Shown here: positions 35,821 to 44,320 of the stretch, in pieces
Position numbering within the stretch: position 1 is the stretch's first letter
Layout: each line of letters opens with the position of its first letter
From: Nocardiopsis composta
GTDB lineage: Bacteria; Actinomycetota; Actinomycetes; Streptosporangiales; Streptosporangiaceae
Direction: 5' to 3'
Length of the DNA stretch: 64,000 nt
Assembly (NCBI RefSeq): GCF_014200805.1
Contig: NZ_JACHDB010000002.1
Coordinates: 496,001-560,000 of the forward strand
Translations under genes and position numbers: made by a program
Notes under the pieces: model-generated
What the model was told of the DNA's origin: nothing
Seen by the model: only the letters and a program-made list of their open reading frames with translations
Database searches by the model: none

Positions 35821-38800
35821 TCAGTCGTCGTAGAAGGCCCGCTCCATCACCGTGCGGGCGCGCCGGGTGGCCTGGCGGTAGTCCTGCAGCAGCTGGGCGG
35901 CCGGCCCCTCGCCGTCCTCCTCGCTGCGGTAGCCCAGAGCCCCGGCGAGAGCGGCCACCTCGCGGGTGTCGGTGGGGATCGCGTCGCCGCCGCGCCCCCG
36001 GACCAGCATGATCGCGCCGCGCACCCGGGCCGCCAGCCGCCAGGCGACCTCCAGGGTGCCGCAGTCCTCGGCGTCCAGCAGGCCCTCGTCGACCGCGGCC
36101 TGCAGCGCGGGAAGGGTGCCGGTGGTGCGCAGCGCGGGGATCCGGTGCGCGTGCCGCAGCTGCAGCAGCTGCGCCACCCACTCCACGTCGGACAGCCCGC
36201 CCCGGCCCAGCTTGGTGTGGAGCGTCGGGTCGGCGCCGCGCGGCAGCCGCTCGGCCTCCATCCGGGCCTTGAGCCGGCGGATCTCCAGCACCTCCGCGTC
36301 GCCCACCCCGTCCTTGGGGTAGCGGACCGGGTCCACCAGTTCGATGAAGCGCTCGCCCAGCTCGGCATCGCCGGCGACCGGTTCGGCGCGCAGCAGCGCC
36401 TGCCACTCCCAGGCCGACGCCCACCGCCGGTAGTAGGCGGCGTAGGAGTCGAAGGTGCGCACCAGCGGCCCGCTGCGGCCCTCCGGGCGCAGGTCGGCGT
36501 CGACCGCCAGCGGCGGGTCCGCCGCCGGCATCTCCAGCAGCCGGCGCAGCTCGCGCACCAGCATCTCGGCGTGCCGGCCGGCGACCGCCGGGTCGGCGCC
36601 GGGCACCGGATCGTGCACGAACATCACGTCGGCGTCGCTGGCGTAGGTCAGCTCGCGGCCGCCGAACCGGCCCATGCCGATCACCGCCATCCGGGTGTGC
36701 GGCTCCTCGCCCAGCTCCTCGGCGACCACCCGGCCGGCGGCCTGCAGCGCCGCGTCGATGGTCACCCGGGCGATCGCGGTCAGCGCGTGCCCCACGGTGT
36801 CGATCCCGGAGACCTCCAGCAGGTCGGCGGCGGCGGTGCGGAACAGCTCCCGGCGACGCAGCGCGCGCACCGCGGCGACCGCGGTCTCCATCGAGTCGTG
36901 CCGGCGCAGCGCGGCGGCGGCCTCGGCCTGCAGCAGCTCGGTGGGGCGCTGCTCCAGGTCGGCGTCGTCGTCCAGGATCGCGACCGCCTCCGGGGCGCGG
37001 AGCAGCAGGTCGGTGGCGTACCGGCTGGTGCCCAGCAGCCACGCCATCCGCTCGGCGACCCGCACGTCGTCGCGGAGCAGCCGCAGATACCACGGGGTGG
37101 TGCCCAGCGCCTCGCTGACCTGCCGGAACCCCAGCAGGCCGGCGTCCGGGCGGGGCGCGTCGGAGAACCAGCCGAGCATCACCGGGAGCAGGGTGCGCTG
37201 GATGGCCGCCCGCCGGGAGACCCCCGCGGTCAGCGACTCCAGGTGGCGCAGCGCGCCGCGGGGGTCGGCGAAGCCCAGCGCCTCCAGCCGCTGCTCGGCC
37301 TGCTCGGCGGTGAGCCGGACCCCGTCCTCGGGCAGCCGCGCCACCGCGTTGAGCAGCGGCCGGTAGAACAGCTTCTCGTGCAGCCGCCGTACCTCGCTCG
37401 CGGTCCGCTTCCAGGCCGCCGTCAGGTCGCTCACCGGGTTCGCAGTGTGCCCCAGCGCCCTGCCCAGCCGGCGCAGCGCGGCCTGCCCCGCCTCGGTCCG
37501 CCCGTCGGGCAGCAGGTGGGTGCGGCGCAGCCGGTGCATCTGCAGCAGGTGCTCCACGTCCCGCAGGAAGCGGTAGGAGGAGGCCAGCCCGGAAGCGTCG
37601 GCGCGCCCCACGTAGCCGCCTGCGGAGAGCGCCTCCAGCGCGGCCAGGGTGTTGCCGGAGCGCAGCGTCTCGTCGGCCCGGCCGTGCACCAGCTGGAGCA
37701 GCTGGACGCTGAACTCGATGTCGCGCAGGCCGCCGGGGCCGAGCTTGAGCTCCCGGGCCGCCTCGGCGGCCGGGATGTGCGCGATCACCCGCCGCCGCAT
37801 GGCCTGCACGTCGTCCACGAAGTTGGGCCGGCCCGCGGCGCTCCACACCATCGGCGCGATCGCCTCGGCGTAGGCGGCGCCGAGGCCGGCGTCGCCCGCG
37901 ATCGGGCGGGCCTTGAGCAGCGCCTGGAACTCCCAGGTCTTGGCCCACCGCTCGTAGTAGGCGACGTGCCCGGCCAGCGGGCGGACCAGCGGGCCGTTCC
38001 TGCCCTCCGGGCGCAGCGCGGGGTCCACCTCCCACAGGGTGCCCTCGCCGTCGGTGTCCGCGGGAATCGCCATCATCCGCGAGGCCAGCCGGGTGGCGGA
38101 GGCCATCGGGTCGGCGTCCTCCGGGGCGTCCTCCGCGGGTTCGGCGACGAACACCACGTCGACGTCGCTGACGTAGTTCAGCTCCCGGCCGCCGCACTTG
38201 CCCATGCCGATCACCGCGATCCGGCAGGCCGCGGCGTCCTCGGGGGCCTCGGCGCGGGCGATGGCCAGCGCGGCGTCCAGCGTCGCCGCCGCCAGGTCGG
38301 CCAGCTCCGCGCCGACCTCGGCGACGTCGGCCGCCCCGGTCAGGTCGCGCCCGGCCAGCCGGAGCACCCGGCGGTGGTAGGCGGCGCGCAGCGCGGGCGC
38401 CGGGCCCTCGGAGCCGAAGGCCTCCAGGTCGGCGGCGGGCGCGGCTGAGTTGGGGTCGGCGCCCACGGTGTGCAGCAGGCCGGCGCGGAGCTCGGAGGGG
38501 GAGGGGGCGCGGGCGGCGTCCGGGCCGCACAGCTCCCGCCAGTCGCCGGGGTGGCGCACCAGGTGGTCGGTGAGCGCGATGCTCGCCCCGAGCACCGCGG
38601 TCAGCCGGGCGCGCAGGTCCGGGTCGGCGGCCAGGGCGTCCAGCAGCTCGGCCTGCTCCGGAAGGTGCTCCGCGATCCGGGTCAGCCCGGTCAGCGCCTG
38701 GTCCGGGTCGGCGGAGGCGCAGAGCGCCCCGACCAGTTCGGGGTGCTCGCCCGGGTCGATCCCGGCCCCGGAGAACAGGCGCAGTGCCCGCGCCCCGTCC

Positions 38801-38859
38801 CCGAAGCCCTGCCGTGCCAGGGCACCCGCCGTCATTGAGAGTCCGTCGCGCGTCGCCAC
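35821..38859 (-). CDS. glnE: Bifunctional glutamine synthetase adenylyltransferase/adenylyl-removing enzyme
   Basis: 1012 aa, the full GlnE length. Two nucleotidyltransferase domains: the first with IGMGKCGGRELNYVSDVDVVF at 217-237, the second with IGMGRFGGRELTYASDADVMF near 730, each followed by a GlnD-like helical domain (LGPGGLRDIEFSVQLLQ and LGRGGLSDVEWVAQLLQ). It adenylylates and de-adenylylates GlnA, whose target Tyr segment is intact in the gene at 46.6 kb. An alternative start lies at MTAGALARQG, 24 bp downstream. Confidence 0.97.
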   Translation of the reverse strand: MATRDGLSMTAGALARQGFGDGARALRLFSGAGIDPGEHPELVGALCASADPDQALTGLTRIAEHLPEQAELLDALAADPDLRARLTAVLGASIALTDHLVRHPGDWRELCGPDAARAPSPSELRAGLLHTVGADPNSAAPAADLEAFGSEGPAPALRAAYHRRVLRLAGRDLTGAADVAEVGAELADLAAATLDAALAIARAEAPEDAAACRIAVIGMGKCGGRELNYVSDVDVVFVAEPAEDAPEDADPMASATRLASRMMAIPADTDGEGTLWEVDPALRPEGRNGPLVRPLAGHVAYYERWAKTWEFQALLKARPIAGDAGLGAAYAEAIAPMVWSAAGRPNFVDDVQAMRRRVIAHIPAAEAARELKLGPGGLRDIEFSVQLLQLVHGRADETLRSGNTLAALEALSAGGYVGRADASGLASSYRFLRDVEHLLQMHRLRRTHLLPDGRTEAGQAALRRLGRALGHTANPVSDLTAAWKRTASEVRRLHEKLFYRPLLNAVARLPEDGVRLTAEQAEQRLEALGFADPRGALRHLESLTAGVSRRAAIQRTLLPVMLGWFSDAPRPDAGLLGFRQVSEALGTTPWYLRLLRDDVRVAERMAWLLGTSRYATDLLLRAPEAVAILDDDADLEQRPTELLQAEAAAALRRHDSMETAVAAVRALRRRELFRTAAADLLEVSGIDTVGHALTAIARVTIDAALQAAGRVVAEELGEEPHTRMAVIGMGRFGGRELTYASDADVMFVHDPVPGADPAVAGRHAEMLVRELRRLLEMPAADPPLAVDADLRPEGRSGPLVRTFDSYAAYYRRWASAWEWQALLRAEPVAGDAELGERFIELVDPVRYPKDGVGDAEVLEIRRLKARMEAERLPRGADPTLHTKLGRGGLSDVEWVAQLLQLRHAHRIPALRTTGTLPALQAAVDEGLLDAEDCGTLEVAWRLAARVRGAIMLVRGRGGDAIPTDTREVAALAGALGYRSEEDGEGPAAQLLQDYRQATRRARTVMERAFYDD

Positions 38860-38982
38860 AGCACAACGTTAGCCCGTCGGTCCGGAAGGCGGGCGGATCG
38901 GTCCGCGCCCACCGCGGCGGTCCGGCCGGCACCGCGCCCGCCCCTTCCGAGGGGAGGCCCGGTCGCGGGGCGGAATAGACTA

Positions 38983-39002
38983 AGTTGAACTGATGTTCAA
39001 CT
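38983..39002. promoter_or_regulatory. Palindromic operator of the SMR-TetR operon
   Basis: AGTTGAAC, TGAT, GTTCAACT: a perfect 8-bp inverted repeat with 4-bp centre, 76 bp before the SMR start. TAGACT just upstream (38976-38981) is a plausible -10, putting the operator on the transcription start. Likely bound by the TetR-type protein encoded second in the operon. Confidence 0.65.
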
Positions 39003-39078
39003 AGTCGGTCCGCCGCGTCCGGCGCCGCCGAGGCGCCGCTGAAGAAGACGCCGTTGATGAAAAGGGAAGGGAGGGCCC

Positions 39079-39405
39079 GTGCCGCCGCTACTGCTGCTCG
39101 CCGGGGCGATCATCGCCGAGGTCACCGGGACGGTCTCGCTGAGGTTCTCCGAAGGGTTCACCAGGCCGCTGCCGTCGGTCGCCACCGTCCTGGCCTACGG
39201 GATCGCGTTCTGGCTGCTCGGGGCGGCTCTCAAACAGGGCATGCCGGTCGGCGTCGCCTACGGGATCTGGGCGGCCGTCGGGGTCTCCCTGGTCGCGATC
39301 ATCGGCGCGGCCTTCCTCGGGGAGAGCCTCAGCTGGATCCAGGTCGGCGGGATCGGCCTGGTCATCGCCGGGGTGATGGCCCTGGAGATGGGCGGCGCGC
39401 ACTGA
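39079..39405 (+). CDS. Small multidrug resistance (SMR) transporter
   Basis: 108 aa, four membrane helices, GTG start behind GGGAAGGGAGG. The conserved membrane Glu of helix 1 is present in IIAEVTGTVSLRFSEGFT; helix 3 motif GMPVGVAYGIWAAVGV and helix 4 WIQVGGIGLVIAGVM are typical. SMR dimers export cationic toxicants or guanidinium in exchange for protons. First gene of an operon with a TetR regulator, whose start overlaps its stop (TGATG). No guanidine riboswitch was recognised in the 75-nt leader. Confidence 0.92.
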   Translation: MPPLLLLAGAIIAEVTGTVSLRFSEGFTRPLPSVATVLAYGIAFWLLGAALKQGMPVGVAYGIWAAVGVSLVAIIGAAFLGESLSWIQVGGIGLVIAGVMALEMGGAH

Positions 39406-39995
39406 TGGGCGAGGCGGTCGACGGCCGCCGGGCCCGCGGCGAGCGGCGCCGCGCCGAACTGGTCGCGGCGACGCTGCGGGTGGTCGCCCGGGACGGTGCG
39501 GCCAAGGTCACCCACCGGGCGGTCGCCAAGGAGGCCTGCGCCCCGCCGAGCTCGGCCGTCTACTACTTCGCCACCCTCGACGACCTGCTCGTCGCCGCGC
39601 TCACCGAGGCCACCGAGGACTACGTCCGCCGGCTGCGCGAGGCCCTGCACGGCGGGGCCGAGCCGGTGGCGGCGCTGGGCGGGGTGCTGGCCGACGGCTG
39701 CCGCCCCGGCGGCGGCCGGGAGCGCGTCCTCGCCGAGTTCGAGCTCTCCCTGCTCGCGGCCCGCCGGCCGTCGCTGCGCCCCGTCGTGCGGCGGTGGAAC
39801 GACCTGGTGGCCGACGTCGCCCGCCGCTACACCGCCGACCCGGTCGCGGTCCGGGCGGCGGTCGCCGCCGCCAACGGCCTGTCCATGGAGGCGGTACTCG
39901 CCGAGGAGGGCGTCTCCGAGAAGGAGATGACCGCGGTCCTCCGGCATGTGCTGGGGACCGGAGCCCCTGCGGCGGAAGCCCCGGACGCGGACTGA
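39405..39995 (+). CDS. TetR-family repressor of the SMR operon
   Basis: 196 aa, ATG overlapping the SMR stop by one base. N-terminal HTH (about 10-60): RAELVAATLRVVARDGAAKVTHRAVAKEA followed by SSAVYYFATLDDLLVAAL. The C-terminal ligand domain is variable. Being in the operon with a palindromic site over the promoter, it is most likely an autorepressor released by the pump's substrate. Confidence 0.88.
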   Translation: MGEAVDGRRARGERRRAELVAATLRVVARDGAAKVTHRAVAKEACAPPSSAVYYFATLDDLLVAALTEATEDYVRRLREALHGGAEPVAALGGVLADGCRPGGGRERVLAEFELSLLAARRPSLRPVVRRWNDLVADVARRYTADPVAVRAAVAAANGLSMEAVLAEEGVSEKEMTAVLRHVLGTGAPAAEAPDAD

Positions 39996-40038
39996 CCCGC
40001 CTGTCGCCCTCGGCCGAGGCCCACCCTGCGCCCCCCGT

Positions 40039-40101
40039 GTTGATCTTGACGTTGCGGGGGCATCAGAGAGCTCTGACACCCCCCGCAACGCCGAGATCAG
40101 C
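40039..40101. repeat. Intergenic palindrome with nested inner palindrome
   Basis: Arm 40039-40060 (GTTGATCTTGACGTTGCGG then GGG) pairs with 40080-40101 at 19 of 22 positions, two others being G-T. The loop contains the perfect palindrome TCAGAGAGCTCTGA (40063-40076). About 70 bp downstream GGATACCCAACGGTCTCT (40171-40188) resembles the terminal repeat of the 63.5-kb element, but a left partner was not found. The 306-bp spacer around it holds no gene. Confidence 0.7.
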
Positions 40102-40301
40102 GGGGAATGCGGACCGGCTGCACCGCGGGTGAGCGGAGAAGCGCAAGGCGGCCGCCCCGGGGGACCGGTCGGATACCCAACGGTCTCTGGGGGGTCTGTG
40201 GCCCGGTGGGCCTCGGTTGAGGGTGGTGGTGGGCGACGGGCGGGCGGAGGTCACACCCCCTCGGCGCCCCACCCCGGCGGCCCCCGCCCCGATGGGCTGA
40301 G

Positions 40302-40913
40302 ATGATGTTTCCCGCCATGTCGGACGCCCGGTACCCGCTCGCCGTAGCCGTGCCCAGGGCCGCGATGTTCGCGGCCGTGTGCACGGCCGTCGCGCTGCTC
40401 GGGCACGTCGCCGCCGGTGCCCCCGGGCCGGGGGCCGGCGTCTTCGCGGCGGCCTGGGCGGGCCTCGCCCTCCTCGGCACGCCGCTGGCCAGGGCGCCGC
40501 GTTCCGCCCCGGTGCTCATCGGGGGCGTCCTCGGCGCCCAGCTCCTGCTCCACCTGTTCTTCACCCTGGCGGCGGGGCCGCTGCCGGACGCCGGGCTGTT
40601 CCCGGCCGCCGAGCACATCTGCTCCGGCGGGGCCGCGCACGGCGGCGGCACCGGGATGCTCGCCGCCCACCTGTGGGCCGCGCTGGTCACCGGCTGGTGG
40701 ATGGCCGGCGGCGAAGAGGCGCTGTGGACGCTGCTGCACCGGCTCCGGGCCGCGCTGGGCACGCCGCCCGCGGCCCCGGCGCCGCTGCTCGCCGCACCCG
40801 CGGCGCGGGCCCTCCGGGCGCCGGTCCCGGGCCTGCGCCCGCGCATGCTCCGGCACGCCCTGGACGGCCGCGCGCCGCCGCTCGTGCTCCGGCCGCCCTA
40901 CGCGGCCCGCTGA
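40302..40913 (+). CDS. Membrane protein of the copper operon
   Basis: 203 aa. Four hydrophobic segments in the first 130 residues, with LLHLFFTLAAGPLP, EHICSGGAAHGGGTGMLAAHLWAALVTGWWMAGGEEALW; the second half is Ala/Pro-rich and probably cytoplasmic. His and Cys/Met residues sit at the outer face. Similar proteins occur next to SCO1 and PCuAC genes in actinomycetes, and here both follow directly. Exact role unknown. Start uncertain (ATG 40302 or 40305). Confidence 0.7.
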   Translation: MMFPAMSDARYPLAVAVPRAAMFAAVCTAVALLGHVAAGAPGPGAGVFAAAWAGLALLGTPLARAPRSAPVLIGGVLGAQLLLHLFFTLAAGPLPDAGLFPAAEHICSGGAAHGGGTGMLAAHLWAALVTGWWMAGGEEALWTLLHRLRAALGTPPAAPAPLLAAPAARALRAPVPGLRPRMLRHALDGRAPPLVLRPPYAAR

Positions 40914-40996
40914 GCAGTCCCCACCCGCACGGGCACCGGCGTCCGCCGACGGCGCGGACGCGTCCGGCGTGCCCGCACGAGCACGAGAGAACGAGC

Positions 40997-41611
40997 ATGC
41001 GCACACCCCTGACCGCCGCCGCGGGCGCCGCGGCGGCCGTCCTGCTGGCCGGCTGCGGCCCGCAGGCCGCCACCGGTGACGACTCCCCCTACAACGGCAG
41101 CGAGGTGAAGGGCGCCTTCACCCTTCCCGACGCCGACTTCACCGATTCCAAGGGCGAGGAGTACAACCTCAGGGAGGACTCGGCCGGCGCCTACACCGCG
41201 GTCTTCTTCGGCTTCACCAACTGCCCGGACATCTGCCCGACGACCATGGCCGACATGGCGCAGGCCGTCGCGGAGCTGGACGAGGCGGAGCGGGACCGGC
41301 TCAACGTCGTCTTCGTGACCGCCGACCCGGACCGGGACGACCCGGAGCTGCTCGACATGTGGCTGGGCAGCTTCGACCCGTCGTTCACCGGGCTCACCGG
41401 AGACCTGGAGACCACCGACGCCGCAGCCTCCGAACTGGGCATCTCCATCGAGCGCCCGGAGGACCGCGAGGGCGACTACCAGGTCGGCCACGGCAGCCAG
41501 GTGCTGCTGTTCTCCCCGGAGGGCGAGTCGGAGCTGATGTGGCGCTACCAGACCGGCCCGGACGCCATCGCCGAGGACCTCGGCGCGCTGCTGGACGGGG
41601 AGGGCGCCTGA
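40997..41611 (+). CDS. SCO1/SenC-family copper chaperone lipoprotein
   Basis: 204 aa. Lipoprotein signal with lipobox LLAGC. Thioredoxin-like fold with the copper-binding CXXXC in TNCPDICPTT and the distal His in QVGHGSQ. SCO proteins deliver copper to the CuA site of cytochrome c oxidase or reduce its cysteines. ATG 40997; the stop overlaps the start of the PCuAC gene (TGATG), so the pair is translationally coupled. Confidence 0.93.
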   Translation: MRTPLTAAAGAAAAVLLAGCGPQAATGDDSPYNGSEVKGAFTLPDADFTDSKGEEYNLREDSAGAYTAVFFGFTNCPDICPTTMADMAQAVAELDEAERDRLNVVFVTADPDRDDPELLDMWLGSFDPSFTGLTGDLETTDAAASELGISIERPEDREGDYQVGHGSQVLLFSPEGESELMWRYQTGPDAIAEDLGALLDGEGA

Positions 41612-42135
41612 TGCCCGCCGCCATCGCGCGCACCGCCGCCGGAGCGGCCGCCGCCGCTCTGGCCGCCGCCCTGCTGGCCGGCTGCTCCGGCGGGGCCCCG
41701 GAGATCACCGCCACCGGGGCCACCGTCCGGGTGCCCAGCAACCCCGGCGTCACCGCCGGCTACCTGACCGTCGAGAACACCGGCGGCGCCGACGACATCC
41801 TGACCGGTGTCGCCACCGACGCCGCGGAGGAGGTGCAGATGCACGCCACCGTGGAGGAGGACGGCACCACCTCCATGGAGCAGCGCTACGAGGTCCCGAT
41901 CCGCGCGGGCGAGAGCGTCGAGTTCGCCTCCGGCGGCCTGCACCTGATGCTGATGGAGCCCGGCGAGCTGGAGGCGGGCGACACGGTGCGGCTCACCCTG
42001 TCCTTCGCCGAGTCCGACGACGTCACCGTCGAGGCCGAGGTGGAGGACGTGATGGGCGGCGCCGGGGAGGACCACTCCGAGCACCAGGACATGGACGGCA
42101 TGGAGGACATGGACCACTCCGGCCACGGCGGCTGA
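41611..42135 (+). CDS. PCuAC-type periplasmic copper chaperone
   Basis: 174 aa. Lipobox LLAGCSGG, then the cupredoxin-like PCuAC domain: TAGYLTVENTGG-type strand, VQMHATVEEDGTTSMEQR and GLHLMLMEPGELEAGD, which hold the H(M)x10M...HxM copper(I) site. The last 25 residues are a His/Met/Asp tail (several DH, HS, DM and HG steps) that could bind extra copper. Works with SCO1 in copper delivery to cytochrome oxidase. Third gene of the operon. Confidence 0.93.
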   Translation: MPAAIARTAAGAAAAALAAALLAGCSGGAPEITATGATVRVPSNPGVTAGYLTVENTGGADDILTGVATDAAEEVQMHATVEEDGTTSMEQRYEVPIRAGESVEFASGGLHLMLMEPGELEAGDTVRLTLSFAESDDVTVEAEVEDVMGGAGEDHSEHQDMDGMEDMDHSGHGG

Positions 42136-42390
42136 CCCAGTGCGGCCCGAGCGCCCCGGACGGCGCGGCGGACCGGGGCGCCCCCTCCGATGCCGTGCGC
42201 CCGCGCGGCCCCGGTTTCCCGGCCGGGGTCGCGCGGGACGGCGAACCGGCCCGGTCCGCCCGGCGAACGGGGCGCAGGCCGCTGCCCCGCACATGCGGCG
42301 GCCGCCGGCTTCATCGGCACCGCCATGGAGCGGATCGGCTTCTACATCCACGCCACCGCACCGGCGGTGCTCTTCGGCCGAGCCTCTTCC

Positions 42391-42450
42391 CTCGGTGATG
42401 CTGTCCTCGGTGATGCCGTCCTCGGTGATGCCGTCCTCGGCGATGCCGCT
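42391..42450 (+). repeat. Four 15-bp tandem repeats
   Basis: Units at 42391, 42406, 42421 and 42436: consensus CTCGGTGATGCCGTC, units 2 and 3 identical, unit 1 with one change, unit 4 with three changes. The period is a multiple of three (GDAVL on one strand, EDGIT on the other), but no credible gene contains it. Confidence 0.85.
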
Positions 42451-42992
42451 CCCCGATGGCGGCGCCCCCGGCGCCGACCCGCTCGACCGGGCAGATGCCC
42501 CCTGCCGCCATCTGACCCGCGGCACCGTCTCCGGGCGCTTCGGGCGACCGGGCCGGCCGCAGGTCTCTCCTGGACGCGATGGTCCGGCCCGCCGCCGGCC
42601 GCGGACGAGCCGAGCGCCGCACCGCAGCCGGCCGCGCCCCGCTCCACCGGGGCCGTCCAGGGCGGCCGTCCTGCCGCTTGGAATCCGCCGGGTTCCCATC
42701 CGCCCTGCTCCCCTCCGGCCGGATCCCTCGCCGGCCCGCTCCGGCCTTCGGCCGGACCCGGCCGGGGCAGCACACCGACGCGGGGCGAACGGCCGCACGA
42801 ACCACCGGGAGCAGCCGCCGGCCGCCCGGCGGACCGGACGGGACGCCGGGCGGAAGGGAACAGGCCGGACGGCGCCTCCGGCGCGCCCCGCCGCACTCGA
42901 TCCGCCCGCCGTCCGGCCGGAGCCGCACCCGGGGCATGCCGAAAGAGACGGGAACCGCACCACCGCTGGGCGCCGCTGTCGGTACCGGGGTG

Positions 42993-42998
42993 TATCGT
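42993..42998 (+). promoter_or_regulatory. -10 box of a probable leaderless promoter (RhtB gene)
   Basis: TATCGT followed by 6 nt and the ATG at 43005; no Shine-Dalgarno sequence. Confidence 0.5.
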
Positions 42999-43004
42999 CC
43001 CGCG

Positions 43005-43643
43005 ATGCTGGATCTGTCACTGCTCGCGGCGTTCGCCGCCGCGGCCTTCATCCTCTGCGTCACACCCGGCCCGGACATGATGTTCATCGTGGCCATGGGC
43101 GGCCGCGGCGGTCCGGCCACCGGGGTGATGGCCGCGCTGGGAGTGGCCTTCGGCGCTTCAGTGCACGCCGTCGCGGCGATGCTCGGCCTGTCCGCGCTCT
43201 TCGAGGCGCTGCCCGCGCTCTACTACGCGCTGCGCTGGGCCGGCGCGGCCTACCTGCTCTACCTGGCCTACAAGGCGTTCCGGGACCGCTCCGACCCGCT
43301 CGCCGCCGGCGGACCGGACGCCGCCCCGGCGGCTCCGGCCCGGATGCGCGCGTTCTGGCAGGGGGCCGTCACCAACCTGCTCAACCCCAAGGTGATCCTG
43401 TTCAACGTGGCGTTCCTGCCGCAGTTCGTGGACCCGGCCCGGGGGAACCTGGTGGGGCAGCTCATGATCCTCGGCGCGGTGCTGGTGCTGATCGGGCCGG
43501 CCGTCGACGCCGCGGTCGGCCTGCTCTCCGGCCGCCTCTCGCTGCTGCTCCGGCGGAGCCGCCGGGTGGCCCGCGGCCTCGCGGTCTTCAGCGGCCTGGT
43601 CTTCACCGGCCTGGCCGTCCGCCTGGTCACCGCGCCCAGGTAG
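43005..43643 (+). CDS. RhtB/LysE-family exporter
   Basis: 212 aa, about six membrane helices. VTPGPDMMFIVAMGGRGG after helix 1 and FWQGAVTNLLNPKVILFNVAFLPQFVDP in the middle are family signatures; closer to the RhtB (homoserine/threonine) type than the 4.8-kb paralogue. Leaderless-type promoter. Substrate unknown. Confidence 0.9.
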   Translation: MLDLSLLAAFAAAAFILCVTPGPDMMFIVAMGGRGGPATGVMAALGVAFGASVHAVAAMLGLSALFEALPALYYALRWAGAAYLLYLAYKAFRDRSDPLAAGGPDAAPAAPARMRAFWQGAVTNLLNPKVILFNVAFLPQFVDPARGNLVGQLMILGAVLVLIGPAVDAAVGLLSGRLSLLLRRSRRVARGLAVFSGLVFTGLAVRLVTAPR

Positions 43644-43676
43644 CCCGGTCCGCCGGCGGCGCCGGGCCGGGCGCCG

Positions 43677-44108
43677 CTACATCCGCTCGGCGGGCGGGGC
43701 CGGCGCGCCGGTCACCGGGCAGGGCAGCTCCTCCCAGCGGTTGGGGCAGCAGACCACCGCGGCGGTGAACCCCTCGCCGCCCTGCAGCCAGTGCGCGCAC
43801 ACCAGGTCGGTGCCCTGCTCCAGGGAGTCCAGCCAGAACCCCTGCCGGGCCCGCGGCGCGTACCACTCCGGGCGGTCGGTCCGGATCCGCGGGAAGACCG
43901 CCGCGTACCGCTCCGCCAGCCAGGCGACGGCCTCGCCCGGGCTCTCCCAGGTCCCCTCGACCATCGACGCCGGCTTCAGCAGCCACCAGCACACCCGCTG
44001 CGGCGGTAGCGGAGACAGGCCGAAATCGGGGTGCTCGGGGTAGGTCTCCGAGACCCGGAACTGCCGCTCCTCCCCGGACCCCTGCCAGAGATAGCCGTGG
44101 TAGTGCAT
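43677..44108 (-). CDS. Hypothetical protein
   Basis: 143 aa, start MHYHGYLWQGSGEE behind a GAGGCGAG stretch. Rich in Trp (CWWLLKP, EWYAPRAR, GFWLD, HWLQGGEGF) and with a CCPNRWEELPCP segment near the end; predicted soluble. It reads as a real globular protein but I do not recognise the family. Follows the LLM gene in the same direction but is separated from it by a 24-bp hairpin. Confidence 0.65.
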   Translation of the reverse strand: MHYHGYLWQGSGEERQFRVSETYPEHPDFGLSPLPPQRVCWWLLKPASMVEGTWESPGEAVAWLAERYAAVFPRIRTDRPEWYAPRARQGFWLDSLEQGTDLVCAHWLQGGEGFTAAVVCCPNRWEELPCPVTGAPAPPAERM

Positions 44109-44192
44109 GCGACGCTCGCCTCAGCGGGGCCCGGGGGCGGCGGACCCCTGCTCGGGCCCGGCCGGCACGCCGCCCGGGCCGCCCCGTTCCGC

Positions 44193-44248
44193 GGGGCGCG
44201 CGGCCGCACGGCGCGGACGGCCGCCCGCGCCGTGCGGCCGCGCGCCCC
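44193..44248. terminator. Very strong hairpin terminator
   Basis: Perfect 24-bp stem (44193-44216 with 44225-44248) and 8-nt loop, beginning GGGGCGCGCGGCC. It lies after the LLM oxidoreductase on the minus strand and before the downstream hypothetical gene, so it would separate their transcripts. Confidence 0.75.
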
Positions 44249-44320
44249 CATACCTCCGTTCTCACCCCCTGGACGGGCGGCCAACCCTGGGGCGCCGCAC
44301 CGGCGCCCGGGGAGGCGGGG

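Larger units (their letters stand above)
42136..43004. other. 869-bp gene-free region
   Basis: No gene is supported on either strand; all long frames are compositionally unlike the real genes here. It contains the 15-bp tandem repeat listed separately and, at its right end, the promoter of the RhtB gene. Why such a long spacer follows the copper operon is not clear. Confidence 0.45.

Noticed and set aside
39003-39078. Guanidine riboswitch before the SMR gene
   Set aside because: No mini-ykkC-type paired ACGR hairpins or other recognised guanidine aptamer features in the leader.
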